NCBI GenBank assembly: GCA_026545765.1
Contig: CM048844.1
Span: 17,058,237-17,122,236 of the forward strand
DNA from: Plantago major
Lineage: Eukaryota; Streptophyta; Magnoliopsida; Lamiales; Plantaginaceae
Length of the DNA stretch: 64,000 nucleotides
Direction: 5' to 3'
Below the pieces are notes generated by a model, which was not told where the DNA came from, did not search any database, and worked only from the letters and a program-made list of their open reading frames with translations. This document shows positions 22,127-34,462 of this stretch, in pieces (position 1 is the stretch's first letter; every line of letters starts with the position of its first letter). The position numbers and the translations under genes were made by a program.

Positions 22127-23563
22127 TGTTGGTCCAAATAACGGCAAAGTAAAAGACTAGCAGGGGGGGGGGGGATGAATAGTATTTTAAAACTTTTGTC
22201 GATAAACACAGTTTCTCAGAAACTTGGGGGGTTTCTGATACTTAAATTCAGAGCGCGGAAGACTTTAAGATAGGTAAGTGCAGAAACAAAAAATATGTGT
22301 GTGTGCTTTGCTGAAAGATAAATGCAGAAAGGTAAATAACACAGCAAGTATAGTGGTATCTGGAGGTGGCGTAATCCTCCAACTAATCCACTTCGGTCTT
22401 TCTGAGACCTAGAATTCACTAGAACAGATAATTGAGTTCACCTTACAATAATCCTATTCTAAGATTCCTAAACAAATGGTTCCCAACCAAATGTTCCCCC
22501 TGAGTTATTCCCCAGCTCCTAGAGCTAAGTACTTCCTCTACTCAGATAACCTTGGAGTTATTCCCTGATTTCCCAAATCAAGTACTTCCTCTACTCCACG
22601 CCTTGATGGTGTTGGTTATAAGGTTTGTCAGAGAGGCTTCTTGTATAACTTTTCAGTTATGTTTCCAGAGAGCCTAATAGAACAAGACTACTTAATACAC
22701 TTGTTCAGTGTATGGCAATCTGCTCTTTACTGACCCAAGTAATTGATGTCCGTTCTGGAGAATGAGCTTCAGAAAGGTTATCTGATAGTTCAACTCTTTC
22801 ACGAATAACAATCTCTTGTTAAGGTTCAGGACAACTTAGAACTACTAGTGATTCTTCAAGCAACAGAAAGCTTTCAGAAAGGGTAGTAGAGTGCTTGAGA
22901 GAATACTTTGCTAGATTGTAAGTTTGCAAGTTAGATCGTTCTTTGGTCATTGTGTCTCTCAGCATCTAAGTGTGTGATATTTATAGATGAATTGGAGAGT
23001 CGTTGGGATCTTATCCGTTAGACACAATTCAAATTCAGTCTATACTTATCTTGAAAAGAGTACTCACAAGTCCTTGTCTCATATCTCAGAGAGGACTGTG
23101 CTTTAGCGGCTTTTCTGCCGATGCAATTAATGCATATGTACTATTTCTTGTCCTGTAGTCTTCAACGGATACATTAGCCTTTCTGATGGCTTGCATGCTC
23201 CATACTCATGATGTCATATGTTCCAGAATCATGTTTCAAAAGTAACTAAATGCACTTAAGAAAGGATTAAGGACATAGTCTTTCCGAGTGAGACTAAACC
23301 TTGGTGTCTTCATAAATCTTGTGCAATCTCCGGTCTTGTAATCTTCAGAAAAGCTCCATTGCTAGGATTGATCTTCATGGTCTTCTTGGAAATAAAAATT
23401 ACATTCAGAGACCTATAATCCTAAAAGAAGATTTACTAGACTAATCATACTCAGTGATTTCCTCTTTTACAATGTTCAAGTGAACTAAGAGTACTTAATC
23501 ACCTTTCTGGCAAAGATAAGAACATGTGATGAATGATCAAAATACTAACAGATATTCCTAACA
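22127..23563 (-). repeat. 3' LTR of the Sirevirus-like element
   Basis: 1,437 bp, TGTTGGTCC...ATTCCTAACA. Compared with the other LTR, the part from about 22870 to 23563 differs at only about nine sites by hand count, whereas 22127-22830 differs by many short indels located in the partner copy. Confidence 0.93.
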
Positions 23564-23585
23564 AATTTTCCCCTTTTTGATCAGT
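23564..23585 (-). other. polypurine tract of the Sirevirus-like element
   Basis: Minus strand reads AAAAAGGGGAAAATT immediately before the LTR. It fixes the orientation of the element. Confidence 0.75.
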
Positions 23586-23949
23586 CATCCATGACTATCT
23601 TTTAAAGTCCTATTACAAATTTGTTATCCTGGAAGAGAAAACAATCCACCACTTAATCATTTCAAATGATATTTAATTTTAGTTGAATTAAGTGCAGAAA
23701 GTAAAACATCAACCAAATCACAAGAAGTGACCTTTGCTGATAAGTTGTCATCTATTAAAATGTATCTGAGAGTATGATCTTCAGATAGGTACAGTTTACA
23801 GAACGAGATGCAACTTTTACAGATAGAGAAATTCATAAACAATCAGCAAGATTACAAAAAGTAACAAAACATACTAAGTAAATTAGAACAACAGGAGAGT
23901 CCAAGCTCCAAGTAAACATTCTAAGATACTAGTCTTCAAGTCTTCAAAA

Positions 23950-26580
23950 ATAACTTAGGTTCAGAAACCTCAAGTTCTTCAGCACCCTTTCTGGATCAGT
24001 TGACATAATCATCCACTTTTCTGCATTCTTGGACATAGTCATAAAGAGTCCTTCTGACAGAGAGTTCTGTCTTTCTGGACAAATCACATATTTCTTGGTA
24101 ACTCTTGCCAAGTTTATGATTTTTCCTCAGAAAATGTTTGACCGTAAGTATTTTCCCTGCACCTGTGCATGGTCTACTTGCAGCTGAGATAGGTTGAAAT
24201 ATTTGTATATTTCTTCCAGATAGTGTATATCATCTAGGTATTCATCCAATGTCATATAGAATGACTCATAGGTTGAAACTCCTAGTTTGTTCTTCTTGCT
24301 GTAGCTACCATCCATTTTTCGTACCTTGTGTACATCATCGGGCTTTGGTAAGGACAGGCAAAGGAGAGGTCCATCTTTCTGGCATCGTTTCTCTTCTCTA
24401 CTTCAAAGTTTAGCCAGGCATGAAGGTGCTCAGATTTTAGCAATTCTGGCTTGCTTTCTCTCCATTTCAAGATGTCCGGTTGAGGATGGAGTTGGAAACT
24501 TATCATTGACAAGTAAATGTTGTAGTTCCAGAATCCAATACCCTCTCTTGTTCAGAATGCACCTATATGAAGACTCTTCATTACTCGTCTTCACATATTC
24601 AATGTGGGCATCAGTTGGCTTTTCTTGAACAATTTCTCTATTTGTTACGCCAAACCGAATCCTTCTTGCTTTTACATTGGGTGGCCTTCCGTCAGAGATC
24701 CTCTAACCCTTTCTTCTGCCTTGAATTTGTCTTGGTGGAAGTTCCTTGTATTGACTTGGTATTTCGGAAGGAGTTCGCTGCCAAAGGCATTCTTTGCCAG
24801 AGGGGTTGTGAGGTGCTTGCTTGCCTTCTTCTCTTGTGAAGTGGATGTTCATCTCAGACGATTCATCCTCATCATCATCATTGAAGTTCAACAAAGGAGG
24901 CTTGCAGCTTTCTTGGTATCTCACTTCTCCTTCTTCTTGGTCTTCTCCTTTTTCAGGATTATTCTGGTTGTTCCCTTCTGAGATCCTAAGGGACTTGGTT
25001 CCCCTAGTGACCATACTTCTCACCTTACATTTGGTTGATCTGGAACAACTTCTTCAATGGGTGTCTCGGTGGTGTCCTTAATGACTAGTTGACTTGAGGA
25101 GGGAGGCATAGATTGTTTTCTCTTTCTTCCTCTGCCTTTCGAGGCATCTTCTTCTTCCCCTTAGTCATGAATGGTGACTCATAATGGCATAAGCTTGAGA
25201 GTGAGTCAAAGTTTTTACGGAGATTATTGCACTGACCAATTCTTGGATTTCTTTCTTCACTCGTGGTTTTGCTTAACAGTTCTGCTCCCTTTACATTGAG
25301 TTCTTCAAGTGGCCTAAGAATGGCGTTGGCTTGCGAGCAACATGGTCGCTTCATTGAGTCTTTGCATTAGCATTGTTACAATCCTCATCCCCGACCACCC
25401 TAGGTCTTTACGAGAGAGCTATCTTTGGTTGCTCTGTTGAGTAACGAGCCTAATGACTTCATCTCTTCGGGACGATTTTAGCACTTCGTGTCTTGAGCAA
25501 TTAGTGTCTTTACGAGTTCCAAAAGATACTATTTACGGCACGGTGCTCTTCATTTCTTGAACTACTTGTGCGAGAGAATATATGAGGAGCAAGTAGAGCT
25601 CTCTTGTGTTGAGTGACAAGTCTCTCATCTTCTGCGTCAAGAATCAAGTTTTGGTTGTTTTCAACATCACTCTTATTATCTTTTCTTGAATAGTTTGCGA
25701 TTGACAACCTTTTACGCTTTCCATCAAGTGTCTTCCTTACGAGAAGATGTAGAAGGTCTTTACGATGCGATCTCAAGATCATCTTCTTCATCATCATTGT
25801 CATCCATGACATCTATTTCAAGAAATTTGTGACAACAATGGCATCTTCAGATTTCTTTGCTCATCTAGGGCGCTTGATTCTGGTGTTAGCTTCTTTGAGC
25901 TTTTGAATTTTGGCTTCCTTTTCATCAACAAGAGCTTGGCACTCTAAGTTGATTCTCTTCTCTTCTTCCAACACCTTTCTGAGTTGTTCAATCCGAACTT
26001 CGTGGCGGATATCTCTTCAAGTATATCGTTACATTCGTCATTGGGTTTTCGATGAGACTTTGAAGGTGATGATGATGGGGCTTCGAGCATTGGAAGGAGT
26101 GGCCTTGTCTTTACTTCCTTTGCTAGCCTTCTGAATCCCGCCTTGTCCAGGTTGGGGATCATCATTCTGATCATTATCATCATCATCCTTCTTGTTTTCT
26201 TGACTTGGATGCTCAGAAGGGGGTTCTTGATAATCATTCTCGTCCATTTCTTCTTCATCTTCTGAAATCAAGTTGATCACATTTGGGAATGTAATCATTC
26301 TCCCATTCACTTCTTCTTGCTCAGCTGGGTAAGTAGTGAGCTTACTAGGCAATGCAGGATGGGTTACCATCTGCTCTTGGGTTTGAGCATCCACAGTTTT
26401 GAAATCTGCTAGAAGTTTTTGTGCTACTTCATGAGTGAAGTCTTCATGCATCAGATTGGCAAAAGAATAAGACTCTGTTGGGAACAATGCATGGATGTAG
26501 TCTTCCAGATTTAGGGCTATTGCTCTCTTTTCTGGGACGTCGATTACTCGTGCTATTTCAGAAAGGTCAGCCTTTCTGAG
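23950..26580 (-). pseudogene. probable 3' exons of the Sirevirus accessory gene
   Basis: Continues the accessory gene below. 26580-26038 codes in one frame for DLSEIARVIDVPEKRAIAL, a short conserved-looking helical stretch, then a long Asp/Glu/Asn-rich acidic tail. 25812-25085 holds Lys/Arg-rich fragments in shifting frames. 25023-24703 is an acidic fragment (DDDEDESSEMN). 24512-24127 encodes fragments with Trp/Tyr-rich motifs (HAWLNFEVEKR, EYLDDIHYLEEIYKYF). Exon borders cannot be fixed because 25060-26000 is one of the patches with many small indels. No domain is recognised. Confidence 0.45.
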
Positions 26581-26603
26581 TTTACGCCATTAATCGAAGC
26601 ACT

Positions 26604-29126
26604 TTAGATGTTTCTTGAGTGTGTACGGAAAACCTTGAGTAAATCAATTGGCACAAGACTTTGAGCCTGAAAGAAAGGGATCAAGTTAGTTTTGTTCAAA
26701 CCACTTGAGTTGGTATCTGTGTGCAAAAGTAAGCTTTCTGAGCATACCTGTGTAGAAACACCAGGCTCATTTGCTTGGACTGTCGCTTGTTTTGGTACAG
26801 AGGCCTCAGATACCTTGTTGTGAGGAGAAGTCTGATCCTCAACAACCTTTCTTTCTTGAGCACGAGAAACAAAATCAAGTATGTTTAGAAAGCTGTTATC
26901 GGAAAGATAAATAGAGATGCTTTCTGAGACTTCACTTACTTCCAAGTGAGGAAGCTCAGTTGTATCTTTCTCAGAAACCTTGGGGGTTTCTGACACCTTT
27001 TCTGCAGATACTGCTTGTTCAGCAGTTTCAGTTTCTATTGGAGTTTTCAAGAATTTTTCTCCTTCCAATTGTTCTTCCGACCGAGCACTGTAGAACAAAC
27101 ATAAGAGATTTAGTAGTGGGATTTCGAGCATTCTTGAAGAAGATTATTCGAGTGCTTACCTTCTCATCGAAGGCTCAAGAATGCTTCTTGAAAGCTTTTC
27201 GACTCTGGATTTTCTTGGTTTTGGAGTGTTGGTCCCTCCACCACTACTTCCTCGATTAGAGCCTAAGTAAGACAAAAGAAATTTAGAACACAAGATATTA
27301 ATTTTTCAAGCAAGCTATTTCTTATTCAGAGATAACTTAGCTACATAGAATGTGCTCTTCTTGTTGTTCTGAGGTTGGAGAAACCTCTTCTTCATTCAGA
27401 AGGGTGGACAAATTAACTTCCCCCTGAAAGTTTGTCTCCAATATGGCCTGTAACAAAATGAAGCTTATGAGTAACAAGTTAACATTGAAATGTCGACAAG
27501 TTAGATATAAACTACTTTTGCTACCCGAAAAGAGTCAGGCTGATCATTGATCTTTTGGACTTGTGGTGAATCCACAGTCTCTCTGTGCTCATTGTTGTTC
27601 TCCTCTGTAGTATCATTCTGAGTCTCCATCTCAGTTTGATCCCTTTCTGAGAGTTGAGCTCTCTCAGAAGGTTGAGGAACCTGTTCAAGAACAGGGTTTT
27701 CTTCAGCAATATTGAGTACTGGTATTGTGAATGTGGAAACAATGTCAGTATCTTCCATCATTCTATCTTCCTCACCCAAGCCTTCTTCTTCCTGCTGAGC
27801 AGAGGGGCTCTTATCTTTCTGAAGAGCTAAGTTTGATGCTCCTCCTTGGGTCTCAAGCTTAAATCTTTTGAGCACTGTTGCGATTACTTCATCGTCCTCA
27901 GAATCACTGTTCTGTGTTGGCGTAGACCCATCTATGATATTTCTATCATCTCGGGAGAGTTCTGGCGCAGTCTGTTTCAGGATTCTTGGGGCCTTCTGGA
28001 ACTGCCTTTCTGGGCGAACAACATCTTCTGAGACCTTGTCTCCAGAAGGTTGTGCCTCTTGAATGTTTATGGACTTGGAGGTCCTTTTGCCTTGAGCTCT
28101 TTTTCTTTTGGCAGCGGGAGGTTTAGCTTGAGCTTGCTCAGAAACCTCCTCACCTTGCAGTGTAGTTTCTTCAGCCTTTCTGAGTACTTGCTCAGTAGCA
28201 ATTCTCTCCTTTTCTTCAAAGGCGTGTCTGAAAAGGGAGTTGGTGACTGGGATTTCTTGTTTCTCTCTAAGAGTAATCCCCCTGGTTTCCAGAATGTAAC
28301 ATATCCTGAGACCAAAGTGCATATTGGCTTTTGGCTCAGCAAGGCCATTGATGATTTTAGGCTCAAATTCCTCAATGTGTCCAAGGAATTTGTTGAAGGC
28401 GTACTTCCCCCAATTGAAGTGGGTTTCCTGCCCTTCATTCTTCTGGTTCAGAAGATGCATCATCCATCTCTCCATACTTATCTGGTCTACTCCACCTTTG
28501 TTGCCATCAAAGCAACGGACCAGGATGAGAGCCAAAGTACTCCAGTGTTTCTGAAGATGACTTGTTCTGATAGCTTTCAGAATAAAGTCTCCTGGGCAAC
28601 CTTTTGCATTTTCCAACTGGATTGCCTCAAAAAGTTCTTTGACGCCTTGAATCATTGAGGCGTCCTTGATGTTGATATCTTCAATAGTTCCTCGATTTTT
28701 CAATCGGAACAATTTGCAGAAAGCCTTGCAGTCAAGAACAATTTCTTGTCCTTGGACTTCAGTCTGCATGTACTTTTCTTCTTTATCATTCACAACCTTT
28801 GTGAAGATTTTGGAGTTGTTGTAGAACTCCAGTACATCCAGTGTGGATAGGCCACTGGGTGCAGCAGATAAAAACCTGTAGATATGGGAATTCTTCAACA
28901 ACCCCAATATCAGTTTCCTTTCTGGTTTTGAAGGTATAACTGCTGGTACATATTTCTTCACTAAGAATGCTCCCCAATTCATTTTATGACTAGGGTTCCA
29001 GTCCGAAGGGGTGAATTCTCCCAGAAGGCATTTATTCAACACCTCAAGTTCTTTTCCTCCTTGCTTTTCAGCAGGAGTAGATGATCCGGCCTTAGGGTTC
29101 TTGGTGGTCATCTTCTTGGGTGCCAT
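26604..29126 (-). CDS. multi-exon accessory gene of the Sirevirus-like element
   Basis: Start ATG at 29126 (MAPKKMTTKNP). Exon 1 runs to 27525 or 27516. Exon 2 is 27447-27345, exon 3 is 27262-27160, exon 4 is 27087-26748 and exon 5 starts at 26666. Acceptors are TTACAG, TTAG, CTACAG and TTTCAG; donors are GTAGC, GTAGCT, GTAAGC and GTATGC. Phases 0, 1, 2 and 0 agree, leaving one open frame of over 700 residues. Residues 40-330 form a globular region (MNWGAFLVKKY, DVLEFYNNSKIF, FCKLFRLKNRG, HWSTLALILVRCFDG) reminiscent of the putative plant transposon protein family. The rest is acidic with many VSE repeats and Lys/Arg nuclear-signal-like patches. It lies where other Sireviruses carry an env-like ORF. 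The function is unknown, and I see no clear membrane segment. Confidence 0.7.
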
Positions 29127-29328
29127 CTCTTTATATAAAGTTTTGAATAAGTGGTTTTTCAGAAGGATTTTGCACAAGTAATTGAGATTAGTTTATCTTT
29201 TCAGAAGACTAAGCATAAAAAGTTGAGTTTGCAGAAGGAGGTTTGCAGAAATCTTTAGAGATTTTGCTATTTTGATGCAAGTTTGAAATTTTGGATTTGG
29301 TAAAAGTGTTTGTCTTTTGCCCAATTCC

Positions 29329-29339
29329 TATATATATAG
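29329..29339 (-). promoter_or_regulatory. TATA box of the Sirevirus accessory gene
   Basis: Minus strand GCTATATATATAGG, about 205 bp upstream of the ATG at 29126. The leader between contains no earlier long ORF. This suggests an internal promoter for the accessory gene. Confidence 0.55.
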
Positions 29340-30048
29340 CAGACAAAACATACATAGATACAACATACATATAGCTGAATATGAATGCGTGTCTTTGCAT
29401 CTGCATGGGCGTAATGCATACTTGTACTTCATTAAATGCTTAGTGGGCCACGTCTGAATTTCTAAACAGACATTACTTGCTTTGTTTTAATCTCAGCCGT
29501 TGAGATCAAACGTTTATACATCAAGGGCTTATATTGAATATCTTGTAATGATATCAATCAACAAATGGTAATGTGCCGACTTGATGGATTTTTAATAGCT
29601 ACATTCATTGTGTCACTAAGTAAAGAGTAGGAACACTTAATCGTTTGAGCTTATCATTCTGAGTGTCAAATCCTTATCTATATATTGTTTATCATGAAAA
29701 TGGTAAAAATAAAAGACATTGGACATGTTTGACTTCAGAACTTATACCTTTGTGTGTCTTTTCTCTTTATGACTAAATAGTTTCCTGAATTCAAGAATCA
29801 GAAACTTCAGTTGTTTGAATGTATTTGACCCACTCTTAGTAAGTAAGTTCTAGTCTTATTTACTCATTGAGTGTGTACCAACCTTTGCCTTCTGGATACC
29901 CGTTCCAGAAATATTTTGCCTTTCTGAGTATTGCTACTCAGAAACCTTTGAATCACTTCTTATCAACTTGGCTTTCTGAGAGCATGTTCTCAGAGGCCTA
30001 CTTCTTTTCTCCCTTACTAATTCTGACTTTAGAGATTCAGGACATTTT
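29340..30048. other. non-coding region between pol and accessory gene
   Basis: About 700 bp without a minus-strand ORF of note. It contains two CTTTCTGAG words (29920, 29972). It probably holds the upstream region of the internal promoter. Confidence 0.5.
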
Positions 30049-30645
30049 TCAGTCCTTAGGCAACTCCATCAATCCAAGATTATGTCTTAAGGTCAAGAAC
30101 CGGCTTTCTTGTAGGTGCTTGGTGAAGATATCTGCAAGTTGGTCTTCTGTGCCAATCTTGAGTATCTCTATATTGCCTTTTTCAACATGGTCTCTGATGA
30201 AGTGGTGTCTAACATCAATGTGCTTTGTTCTGGCATGGAACTTGGGATTCTGTGTGATTGAAATAGCACTTGTGTTGTCACAGAAAATAGGAGTTTTCTC
30301 TTCATTGAGTCCATAGTCTCTGAGTTGTTGTTGAATCCACAGAATTTGTGTTGCACAACAACCAGCATCAATATATTCAGCCTCTGTGGTAGAAGTTGCA
30401 ATTGAGTTTTGCTTCTTGCTAAACCATGAGATAAGTCTTGTTCCCAGAAACTGACAAGTTCCTGAGGTACTTTTCCTATCAAGCATTGATCCAGCATAGT
30501 CAGCATCTGAGTAACCAGCCAAACTCAATCCACCTTCTTTAGGATACCACAAACCTACATTTACTATACCTTTCACATACCTTAATACTTTCATAGCAAT
30601 GTTGTAGTGTGATTGCATTGGATTTGTTTGAAATCTAGCACACAC
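30049..30645 (-). CDS. Sirevirus RNase H
   Basis: C-terminal pol domain: YSDADYAGSMLDRKSTSGT, STTEAEYIDA, KHIDVRHHFIRDHV and ADIFTKHL. These carry the catalytic D, E and D positions of Copia RNase H and the conserved end of pol. The frame changes at about 30640 relative to RT. It ends 11 codons after the HNLGL-type terminus seen in many Copia elements. Confidence 0.9.
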   Translation of the reverse strand: MCARFQTNPMQSHYNIAMKVLRYVKGIVNVGLWYPKEGGLSLAGYSDADYAGSMLDRKSTSGTCQFLGTRLISWFSKKQNSIATSTTEAEYIDAGCCATQILWIQQQLRDYGLNEEKTPIFCDNTSAISITQNPKFHARTKHIDVRHHFIRDHVEKGNIEILKIGTEDQLADIFTKHLQESRFLTLRHNLGLMELPKD

Positions 30646-31696
30646 TCCAACTGCATATTGAATATCCGATGCCTTGCGATAAGGTAAAGTAGTGAACCTA
30701 TTAATTTCCTATACTTGTGTTCTTCAACACTCTTATCTGATTCAGTATAGGTCATTTTGGTTCCTATGCTCATAGGTATCTTAGCATTCTTTTCAGAGGG
30801 CTTAAGATTGAACTTTGTGAGCATTTCTTTTGCATACTTTGTCTGACTAATGAATATTCCATCATTGAGTTGCTTGACTTGCAATCCTAGGAAATAGTTC
30901 AATTCTCCCATCATGCTCATCTCAAACTTATTTTTCATGAGATTTGCAAAGTCATCACAAAGTTGCTTGTCCTTAGATCCAAATATAATGTCATCAACAT
31001 ATACTTGAACTAAGAGCAGTTTCCCATCATGATTTAAGGTAAATAAAGTTTTATCAACTTCACCTTTCTTGAAACCACTTTCCAGAAGGTATTTGGCCAA
31101 AGTATCATACCATGCTCTTGGAGCCTGTTTCAGTCCATATAGAGCTTTCTGTAGTTTATAGACCATTCTACTTTCTGAGGAAACTTCAAAACCAGGTGGT
31201 TGTTCAACATAGACTTCCTCAGCAAGTTCACCATTCAAGAATGCACTTTTGACATCCATCTGATAAACTTTAAAGTCTTTATGAGCTGCAAAGGCCAGAA
31301 AGAGTCTTATTGCATCCAATCCGCTTGGTGCATATGACTCATCAAAATCTAAACCTTGATGCAGGTGAATCCCTTGGCAACCAACCTTGCTTTGTTTCTG
31401 GTTATTTCACCAGATTCATTCATCTTGTTTCTAAAAACCCACTTGGTTCCAATCATAGATATTCCTTCTACAAATGGAACTAGTTTCCAGACATTGTTTC
31501 TTTCAAACTGATCCAACTCTTCTTGCATTGCAGAGATCCAGTCTTGGTCTCTTTCTTCAATAGTTTTAGGTTCAATGTTTGAGATGAAACATCCAAAGAG
31601 AGAATTAGCCTTTTCGGCTATTGCTCTCCTAGTCCTAACAACTTGATTGATTGGTCCAATCACATCCTTTGCAGGATGATCCTTGATCCATATCAT
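30591..31696 (-). pseudogene. Sirevirus reverse transcriptase
   Basis: The first part (31696-31349) has NNVWKLVPF and GTKWVFRNKMNESG. After a frame change at about 31345 the palm continues with QMDVKSAFLNGEL, QPPGFE, LYGLKQAPRAWYD and catalytic YVDDIIFG. A further frame change lies at about 30660-30690, before RNase H. Catalytic residues are present. Confidence 0.88.
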
Positions 31697-31717
31697 CAGG
31701 GTTTGGGGCTAGTAGGG

Positions 31718-32902
31718 TCAACATCTATGTGATCTGAATTGTGAATCACAATGATTATGACTTGATACTTCTTCAGTATCTATGACATTTTGTACCACAG
31801 AAGGGTGTTGAATGTCTGACACTTGCTCAGTGTGAGGGCTTTCTGGGACATGCCTGTCAGAGAGGTCATTTCCAGAATTAGCTCTCTGATGAACATCTTC
31901 AGTTTCCATTTCTGGAATTCTCATAGGAAATTCTTCATCATGTCTGAGAATCATCTGATTGTTACTAGGCATTTCATGTTTTTCTTCGTCAGAGTCATCC
32001 TCTCTTTCCATAATGATGTTTTTCCTTTCTGAGGGTTCTTCTTCAGAATCCTTTAACATTAGTTCCTTGAACCTTTCTGAGAGTTCATCATCAAGGGGTG
32101 ATTTCTTGCTTTCTTCATAGAATACAACGTGAACTGATTCTTCAATCTTCTTTGTTCTTTTGTTGTAAACTCTGTAAGCTTTGCTATTCATAGAATAACC
32201 AAGAAACACTCCTTCATCTGCCTTTGGTTGAAATGTTCTTAGATACTCTTTTCCATTGTTAAGAACAAAACATCTACAACCAAACACTTTCAGATGTTTA
32301 ATATTAGGGGGTCTACCAACCAAGAGCTCATAAGGGGTCTTGTCATGGTGTTTGTTTATCAAACATCTGTTCTGAGTATAGCATGCTGTGTTTACAGCTT
32401 CAACCCAATAAACTTCACTTATTTCAGTGTCAGCCAGCATTGTCCTTGCTGCTTCTTTAAGGGTTCTATTTTTCCTTTCTGCAACACCATTTTGTTGTGG
32501 TGTTCTTACAGAGGAAAGTTGATGTTGTATACCTTTGCTGGTACAAAACTCCTTTATGTACTGGTTGACAAATTCAGTACCATGGTCTGTTCTGATTGCA
32601 GATACCTTGTCATTTTTCATGACTTCGAGCTTATTTAGCAAGTTTGGTATCTCCACCCTAGCATCAGATTTATGCTTCAGAAAGACAACCCAAGTGAATC
32701 TTGAGAAGTCATCTACAACAACAAGACCATACTTCTTTCCTGCATAACTAGTTCTGAGATGATTCAAAAGATCCATGTGTAATAGTTGCGGTCTAACACT
32801 AGAGTGTACGATTTTGGACTTGAAAGAGATCTTAGATTGTTTCCCATCCGACAAAGTGAGCAGATACCATCCTTTCGAAGATGTTTTGGGAAGGCCAACC
32901 AC
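31718..32902 (-). CDS. Sirevirus integrase
   Basis: 394-residue frame with the DDE core: D in HMDL, D in RTDHGTEF and E in NGVAERKNR, followed by the Copia GKEYLRTF / GVFLGYS region and an acidic linker rich in Ser-Glu. It enters from a damaged region at its N-terminus (the HHCC zinc finger is not readable) and ends with a stop before RT. Confidence 0.9.
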   Translation of the reverse strand: MVGLPKTSSKGWYLLTLSDGKQSKISFKSKIVHSSVRPQLLHMDLLNHLRTSYAGKKYGLVVVDDFSRFTWVVFLKHKSDARVEIPNLLNKLEVMKNDKVSAIRTDHGTEFVNQYIKEFCTSKGIQHQLSSVRTPQQNGVAERKNRTLKEAARTMLADTEISEVYWVEAVNTACYTQNRCLINKHHDKTPYELLVGRPPNIKHLKVFGCRCFVLNNGKEYLRTFQPKADEGVFLGYSMNSKAYRVYNKRTKKIEESVHVVFYEESKKSPLDDELSERFKELMLKDSEEEPSERKNIIMEREDDSDEEKHEMPSNNQMILRHDEEFPMRIPEMETEDVHQRANSGNDLSDRHVPESPHTEQVSDIQHPSVVQNVIDTEEVSSHNHCDSQFRSHRC

Positions 32903-34462
32903 TAACTCTTTCTTGCAAGTTTGTTCGAGTTTTGAAATTCAAGTGACTCATTCTTTTGTGCCATAACCAAGGCTCTTTGTGTGACCTGATTGACTCACCA
33001 TGAGACATTCTTCAATTGTGGCGAGGCCTAATCGGCAACATAAAGATCGCCTTTCGCCTAGCAACCAAGGTATGCTTTGACTCATTGCCAATAAGTTTGC
33101 AATACTTTGCTTTAAATTTCACAAAATCCCTTATGCAAACCTGCTCATGCTAAATAGATTGTATTTCAAGCCCTTAACATATGTACGTCGATGGTATTAA
33201 GGATCCCAATTTAGCGTTACGAATCCCAGAGAGGATTTAATTCTCCTCCAAAGAAATCGATGTCCGGTCCATTGTTGCAAGCTTTGTAGTTGACGGTTGC
33301 TTTGTCTCTGTCATGTGCTTTCCGCATCCACTATCAAATAGCCATTGAGCCTTAGTCCAAGAGGCGCTCGCACAAAACAGAAATGAGTTAGGTTCTTGCC
33401 TCGTAGATAGAACCACTTAGACTAAACATTCTTCCAAAGAGGAATCCACATTTTAGTGAATTTCTTGGGAGTTTGTTTTTCTCTAACTTTATCGGAAGGA
33501 GAAACAATAGAATCGAATTTTGATCTCAATCTTCCTTCTTGAGGTGTTTCTAGGTGTTCCTTTTGGTGCTTTCGACTCGGTTTCGAGATTGCTTTTCAAA
33601 GAAACTTAGCCTTTCCGCCGTGTTCCTTCTAGCTTTGGCATTCAGTTTTTCATGGTTTGAGATTTCTTCCACTTCGCTTATTGCTACGCAATATCGGTCT
33701 TGCGCCATTGTTCTTGTCCTTCCTTATATTGTTGTAAAAGGACTTTTCCAATAGCACGATAGCCAATGCCATTTCGAACACCTTCGCTTTCTCAATGCGG
33801 TCTTGAAGCCTTACTAGTTTCTGCACCTCTTTATTTTCATAAATGGTACAGAGAGAATTTGCCTATTCCAAAGAATTGTTCCTTTCCTAGTAATATGGCA
33901 ATGTGGATGGCTACATGTCCGAGGGTTGTATTTCTTTCGTAAGCTTCACCCACAAGTTTCTTGTGAACTTGTTGTTCTTTCAAAGGTTGTAGCTACTCCT
34001 TTCCTTTGTCAACTACCTTAGCTTCGACCAATGCTATAGGTGGTTGAAGAACCATTCATTGACTTTTTACAAAGGTCAACCTTTCATCACTCTTCTTCGG
34101 AGGAGATGAATTACTCGATTGTTCATCAAGTCCAAGTCCACCTTTCTCGAGGGATCTCTCGATATGATTGAACCTCGGTGAGAGTGTCACTAGCCTTTGC
34201 ATAAGATTGAAGGATAGCTCTTTCTTTGAAGTTCCTCATTCTCGTAAAGCGCTTTATCATTTTCTTATTAAGTTCATTCAAGGCTAGTTTGTGAAAATTT
34301 TCATTTTCGATATCCGATTTTCGGAAGGGCTATTTCAGCTCTTGTTCTCAGATACCTGGTTAGCTCGAAACCCTTTTTCAAGAGTTTCTTTGCTTTCCTC
34401 TAGAATTCTAGTTTTGATTGTGCTTTGTAAATTCTTTCTCATAACGATCCAATTCACTCTGA
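32903..34462 (-). pseudogene. degraded protease / pre-integrase region
   Basis: Between gag and integrase no minus-strand ORF above about 60 codons survives over 1.5 kb, where protease and the integrase zinc finger should be. The stretch is unusually rich in CG dinucleotides where the rest of the element shows CAG or CTG (for example TTTCGACTCGGTTTCGAG). This matches the small-indel pattern seen between the two LTRs. Confidence 0.6.

Noticed and set aside
28050-28658. 202-codon + strand ORF
   Set aside because: Shadow of the minus-strand Sirevirus accessory gene exon 1.
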